Source: Erythrophleum ivorense
Lineage: Eukaryota > Streptophyta > Magnoliopsida > Fabales > Fabaceae
DNA length: 64,000 nt
Assembly (NCBI GenBank): GCA_026724425.1
Contig: JAIUCV010000007.1
Coordinates: 21,605,286 to 21,669,285 of the forward strand
Direction of reading: 5' to 3'
A program made the position numbers and the translations under genes. How positions within the stretch are numbered: position 1 is the first letter of the stretch; each line of letters opens with the position of its first letter. Below the pieces are notes generated by a model. The model saw only the letters and a program-made list of their open reading frames with translations. It was not told the DNA's origin and made no database searches. This document shows, one piece after another, positions 61,020 through 64,000 of this stretch.

Positions 61020-61913
61020 ATGGGCACCAAACTCAGCAACCTACCTCTAATTCTTGTCCTTCAAATTTGCTTCACATTGGTTTCCACTACCATGGGTGGA
61101 GGCCTTGTGGTATATTGGGGCCAAAATGGAGGGGAGGGCACTTTGACATCAACATGTGAAAGTGGACTATTCCAAATTGTTAACATAGCTTTCCTTTCAC
61201 AATTTGGGAAGGGTCAACAACCTAAAATCAATCTCGCAGGCCACTGTGAGCCAACAAATAATGGTTGCCAAAAAGTGAGCAATGACATCAGAAATTGCCG
61301 CAGCAAAGGCATCAAGGTCATGCTCTCCATCGGAGGAGCACTCGGAAGCCACGGGTTGTCATCAGTCGCTGATGCTAGAAGCGTAGCAGATTACATATGG
61401 AACAACTTTCTGGGTGGACAATCAACGTCAAGACCACTGGGTGATGCCGTTTTGGATGGAGTAGATTTTGACATAGAAAATGGCGGTGCCTACTATGATG
61501 CACTTGCGAGGAGACTATCTGAGCATAATCAAGGAGGTAAAAAAGTGTACTTATCTGCTGCACCTCAATGCCCATTCCCTGATCAATCCCTTAATATGGC
61601 ACTTTCCACTGGACTCTTTGACTATGTCTGGGTTCAGTTCTACAACAACCCTCAGTGCGAGTTTAGCTCTGCCAACCCCAGCAAGTTCCAAAACTCATGG
61701 AACAAGTGGACCTCAGCTTTCAATGCCAAGTTTTATGTTGGGCTTCCTGCCTCACGCGAAGCAGCTGGGACTGGCTTTGTGACAACACAAGAGCTTATAA
61801 ATCAAGTGTTACCTTTTGTTAAAAGATCATCCAAGTATGGAGGAGTCATGCTTTATGATAGGTTCAATGATCAGAAAACTCAGTATAGTTCCAAAATTAA
61901 GCGCAGCGTTTGA
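61020..61913 (+). CDS. Class III acidic endochitinase (GH18, hevamine-type)
   Basis: An intact, intronless 297-residue protein that hydrolyses beta-1,4 bonds of chitin (and, for some members, peptidoglycan) in plant defence. Residues 1-26 are a secretion signal; the mature enzyme begins GGLVVYWGQN. The GH18 catalytic motif D-x-x-D-x-D-x-E is complete at 146-153 (LDGVDFDIEN), with E153 the proton donor. Six cysteines (46, 76, 83, 93, 184, 213) match the three disulfides of hevamine, and the YLSAAPQCPFPD and DYVWVQFYNNPQC blocks are conserved. No C-terminal extension is seen, suggesting apoplastic export. One oddity: the usual Trp of the terminal GGVMLW strand is Tyr (279). The ATG is supported by the signal peptide and TATA spacing. 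Length is normal for the family. Confidence 0.97.
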   Translation: MGTKLSNLPLILVLQICFTLVSTTMGGGLVVYWGQNGGEGTLTSTCESGLFQIVNIAFLSQFGKGQQPKINLAGHCEPTNNGCQKVSNDIRNCRSKGIKVMLSIGGALGSHGLSSVADARSVADYIWNNFLGGQSTSRPLGDAVLDGVDFDIENGGAYYDALARRLSEHNQGGKKVYLSAAPQCPFPDQSLNMALSTGLFDYVWVQFYNNPQCEFSSANPSKFQNSWNKWTSAFNAKFYVGLPASREAAGTGFVTTQELINQVLPFVKRSSKYGGVMLYDRFNDQKTQYSSKIKRSV

Positions 61914-61966
61914 ACCTAGCTACCATGCACCGAAGTTGCAACTTCTAAGTTGGCTTTACTACTATA

Positions 61967-61972
61967 AATAAA
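61967..61972 (+). terminator. Poly(A) signal of chitinase gene
   Basis: AATAAA 54 bases after the chitinase stop, in a T-rich 3' region. A second weaker signal (TTAATGAAAG) follows near 62034. Confidence 0.6.
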
Positions 61973-62041
61973 ACAAGATTCAGCTGTAACAATATACTAG
62001 CTAGAAGTCTTGAATTGTAGGCATGTCCACGTATTAATGAA

Positions 62042-64000
62042 AGCTTCTTTTGGATAATTAATTGCATAAATTATAAGTTGACTCTGATAATGAACCGAGA
62101 GAGCAATATGGTAATATGCAATCAGAGGAAGAGCGCATAAAGTGAGTGCAATTTTTCAACTTCAACATGATTCTGTTCTTTTATCATTATATATATGGTT
62201 TTCTTTTGACGTGAAGGAGCAAAGATTTGAACCCATTACCTCTTGCTACTCACGCCTCTCACTATTAGAGACCACATCTAGTGGCTTCTACTCCTTTACT
62301 TTCACTTCTACGTCTTTTAACATTTAATATATAGTATCATAAAAGGTCTACTTCCTCACATATCAGTTAGGTCTTCTTCCGGTAGAAAATTTTAAATTCG
62401 CTCATAGAATTTGAAATGAAAGGGAATTGAATTGCCACAATTCAATTCTTGTCATTTGACAAAATCTCATATTTTAATAATTAATAATTACAAAAGAATT
62501 TTCAATTTTTTATATTTTGGTAGCCACTCATTGTCCAGGTTCATGATGTTTGGGTCTGAGCAGGGGTTGGATTTGGCTTGGTCCAGATTTGTGTCGAGTT
62601 CAAGATATGAGTTTGATTCAATGGCCAAGTTTGATGTTGTGTTAGGTCTTTTTTGACCGGGGATATTGTGCTAGGTTCGATAATTGGTTGTGGGGACGTG
62701 GTTTCTTGGTTTCGGTCTAGTGATTGGGTCAGGGTGTATGACGTTGGCTCGGGGGCAAGGTTCACTCTGAAATCAAAGAGTTTGGTCTTCTCTAGTTTAT
62801 TTTAAGCTGTAATTAAAAGAAAAAAATGTTCAATTTCATCGAAAAATGATATATCTAAAATCCATTGTTTTTAATAAAAATTAAGACCATGAATATATTG
62901 GTTAGAATTTTAAAATTTTCTAATCAGCTATCCAAAATAAATTATTGTGTAAAAAATTTAATACCTTATAATATTTTTTCCTCAAATTACAGTATTCAAG
63001 CCCACACTTGGTACTTTTCTTTAATTATACAAGACAGGACGTGGAGTCCTCACCATCCTCTTTCGGAGTATTATTTGGGTGAAAAAGCCCAATATGATTG
63101 TACTGGGTAATTTATTGGATTTGTCTTAAAATTCATTGCAGTATTCGAGTGTTATATGACATAACTAGAGAAGGTTATAACCTTTTTTTAAATAAAAAGT
63201 TAATAATATAGTATGAGATACTTTAATCTAACAATAAAAATCACCGTTTGGCTATACTGATTAACAATAATCTTGCATGGGCCCCCAAAAAAAATGTAAC
63301 TATAATATTGCTACTTTTGCCCATTAGATATTTCAATAATTATGTTATATATTTCAGATTAATCTAGTGTTTAAGTACAATTTTTTTTTTAATCGGAGTA
63401 AAATGCAGGCTAAAGCAAGATGAACGTGGAAAAATGTATAAAAGTGAAACTTCTAATAGATAGCTTTATGATAAGGGGATAAGGTTGGTGTTTGTAATAA
63501 GTTAATGGTTCTCATTCATAGGAATATTTAACTGTGGTTTACTAATCCCAACATTAGAAAGAAAATACAAAATTAGCAAGAAATTCAACTATGGATATTT
63601 TTCCTTACTAACAAGCGAGGATCAGCGAAAACATATAAATTCTTTGTTGTTTCACTCAAATTTGAAAAAAAGCATGCAAACACTCGCGCCAATTTTATGG
63701 CTTATTAGAAGGGAATAACAATAACATTTTTTTCTCGCAAAGTAAAATTGTAGGCAAATTGCTTGTAAGAAAAGTTCCTCTCACTTACAAGGCTTTAAAT
63801 TATTTACGCTTAGTGGGGGAGTGGCGAGAAATTGTTCCGTCGCTATTTTCTCACTAGAGTTTAAGGCTATTCAAAATTTTTAAACCTATCTTGATTCTGC
63901 CTTTTTGGTCTAAGCTCGTCGCGAATAGGAAAGGCAGAAGAGGGGATGAATGTTTCTGTGTGCAAATCTTCAAGCTGTTGTTGGAAAATCCCTTTGGGCG
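62042..64000. other. Downstream intergenic DNA
   Basis: No gene was recognised. 62210-62290 (GATTTGAACCCATTACCTCT...) resembles a dispersed plant repeat. 62530-62770 is a G/T-rich, higher-GC block of repeated GGTTNGGT-like motifs with no conserved frame. The last 300 bases show nothing coding. Confidence 0.45.

Noticed and set aside
61375..61782. Minus frame (61375-61575) and overlapping plus frame (61480-61782) in the chitinase
   Set aside because: Shadow frames of the intact chitinase coding sequence.

Overview
The window is AT-rich nuclear DNA from a flowering plant, almost certainly a eudicot. Three things support this: an intronless class III (hevamine-type) chitinase gene, a decayed endogenous Caulimoviridae genome, and a dense layering of plant transposon families (Ty1/copia, Ty3/gypsy, PIF/Harbinger, CACTA-like, Stowaway). 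I cannot name the species. Only one clearly intact host gene is visible, the chitinase at 61020-61913 (+). Most of the rest is repeat-derived.

Layout: 1-6640 is gene-poor and carries fold-back MITEs. 6640-20925 is a nested stack. A PIF/Harbinger transposase relic is split by a minus-strand Ty1/copia element (7007-20341, LTRs at both ends, identical 5-bp target duplication ACTTA). That element holds a Ty3/gypsy-type LTR (12879 to about 17760), which in turn holds a solo LTR (15704-17148, target duplication GTTAG). 20216-24835 and 25430-30295 are two diverged copies of a tandem segmental duplication that starts inside the copia LTR and includes the Harbinger 3' end. The second copy alone carries a TRIM-like insert (29714-29960). 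30514-32244 is a 1.73-kb solo LTR (target duplication CTTTC) inside a possible RNase H-type retroelement relic. 32890-35330 is a second minus-strand copia pol relic.

36495-45285 is an endogenous pararetrovirus cluster. It contains a circularly permuted and apparently near-complete genome equivalent of about 7.4 kb, running from the reverse transcriptase (RT) C-terminus and RNase H through a tail region, TATA box, poly(A) signal, leader ORF, tRNA-Met primer-binding site, movement protein, coat and zinc-finger region, and protease back to RT. Scrambled and inverted viral fragments follow. It is heavily mutated: stops, frameshifts, and a protease motif reading D-T-R instead of D-T-G.

45673-45941 is a Stowaway MITE. 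From 46439 to 52845 a minus-strand gene relic with a plant mobile domain (PMD) is broken by a 3.67-kb solo LTR (46729-50393, target duplication AGATG) and by a CACTA-like end rich in inverted TTCTCATG motifs (about 51840-52579). 55556-57010 looks like the 5' end of a minus-strand Ty3/gypsy element. 58850-59602 is another solo LTR (target duplication ATGGA). Immediately after it lies a truncated duplicate of the chitinase promoter and signal peptide (59655-59865), about 1.2 kb upstream of the intact chitinase.

The genes do not form a pathway. The window is best read as a heterochromatin-like transposon accumulation next to one defence gene. Domain calls come from reading translations by eye; no database search was possible.
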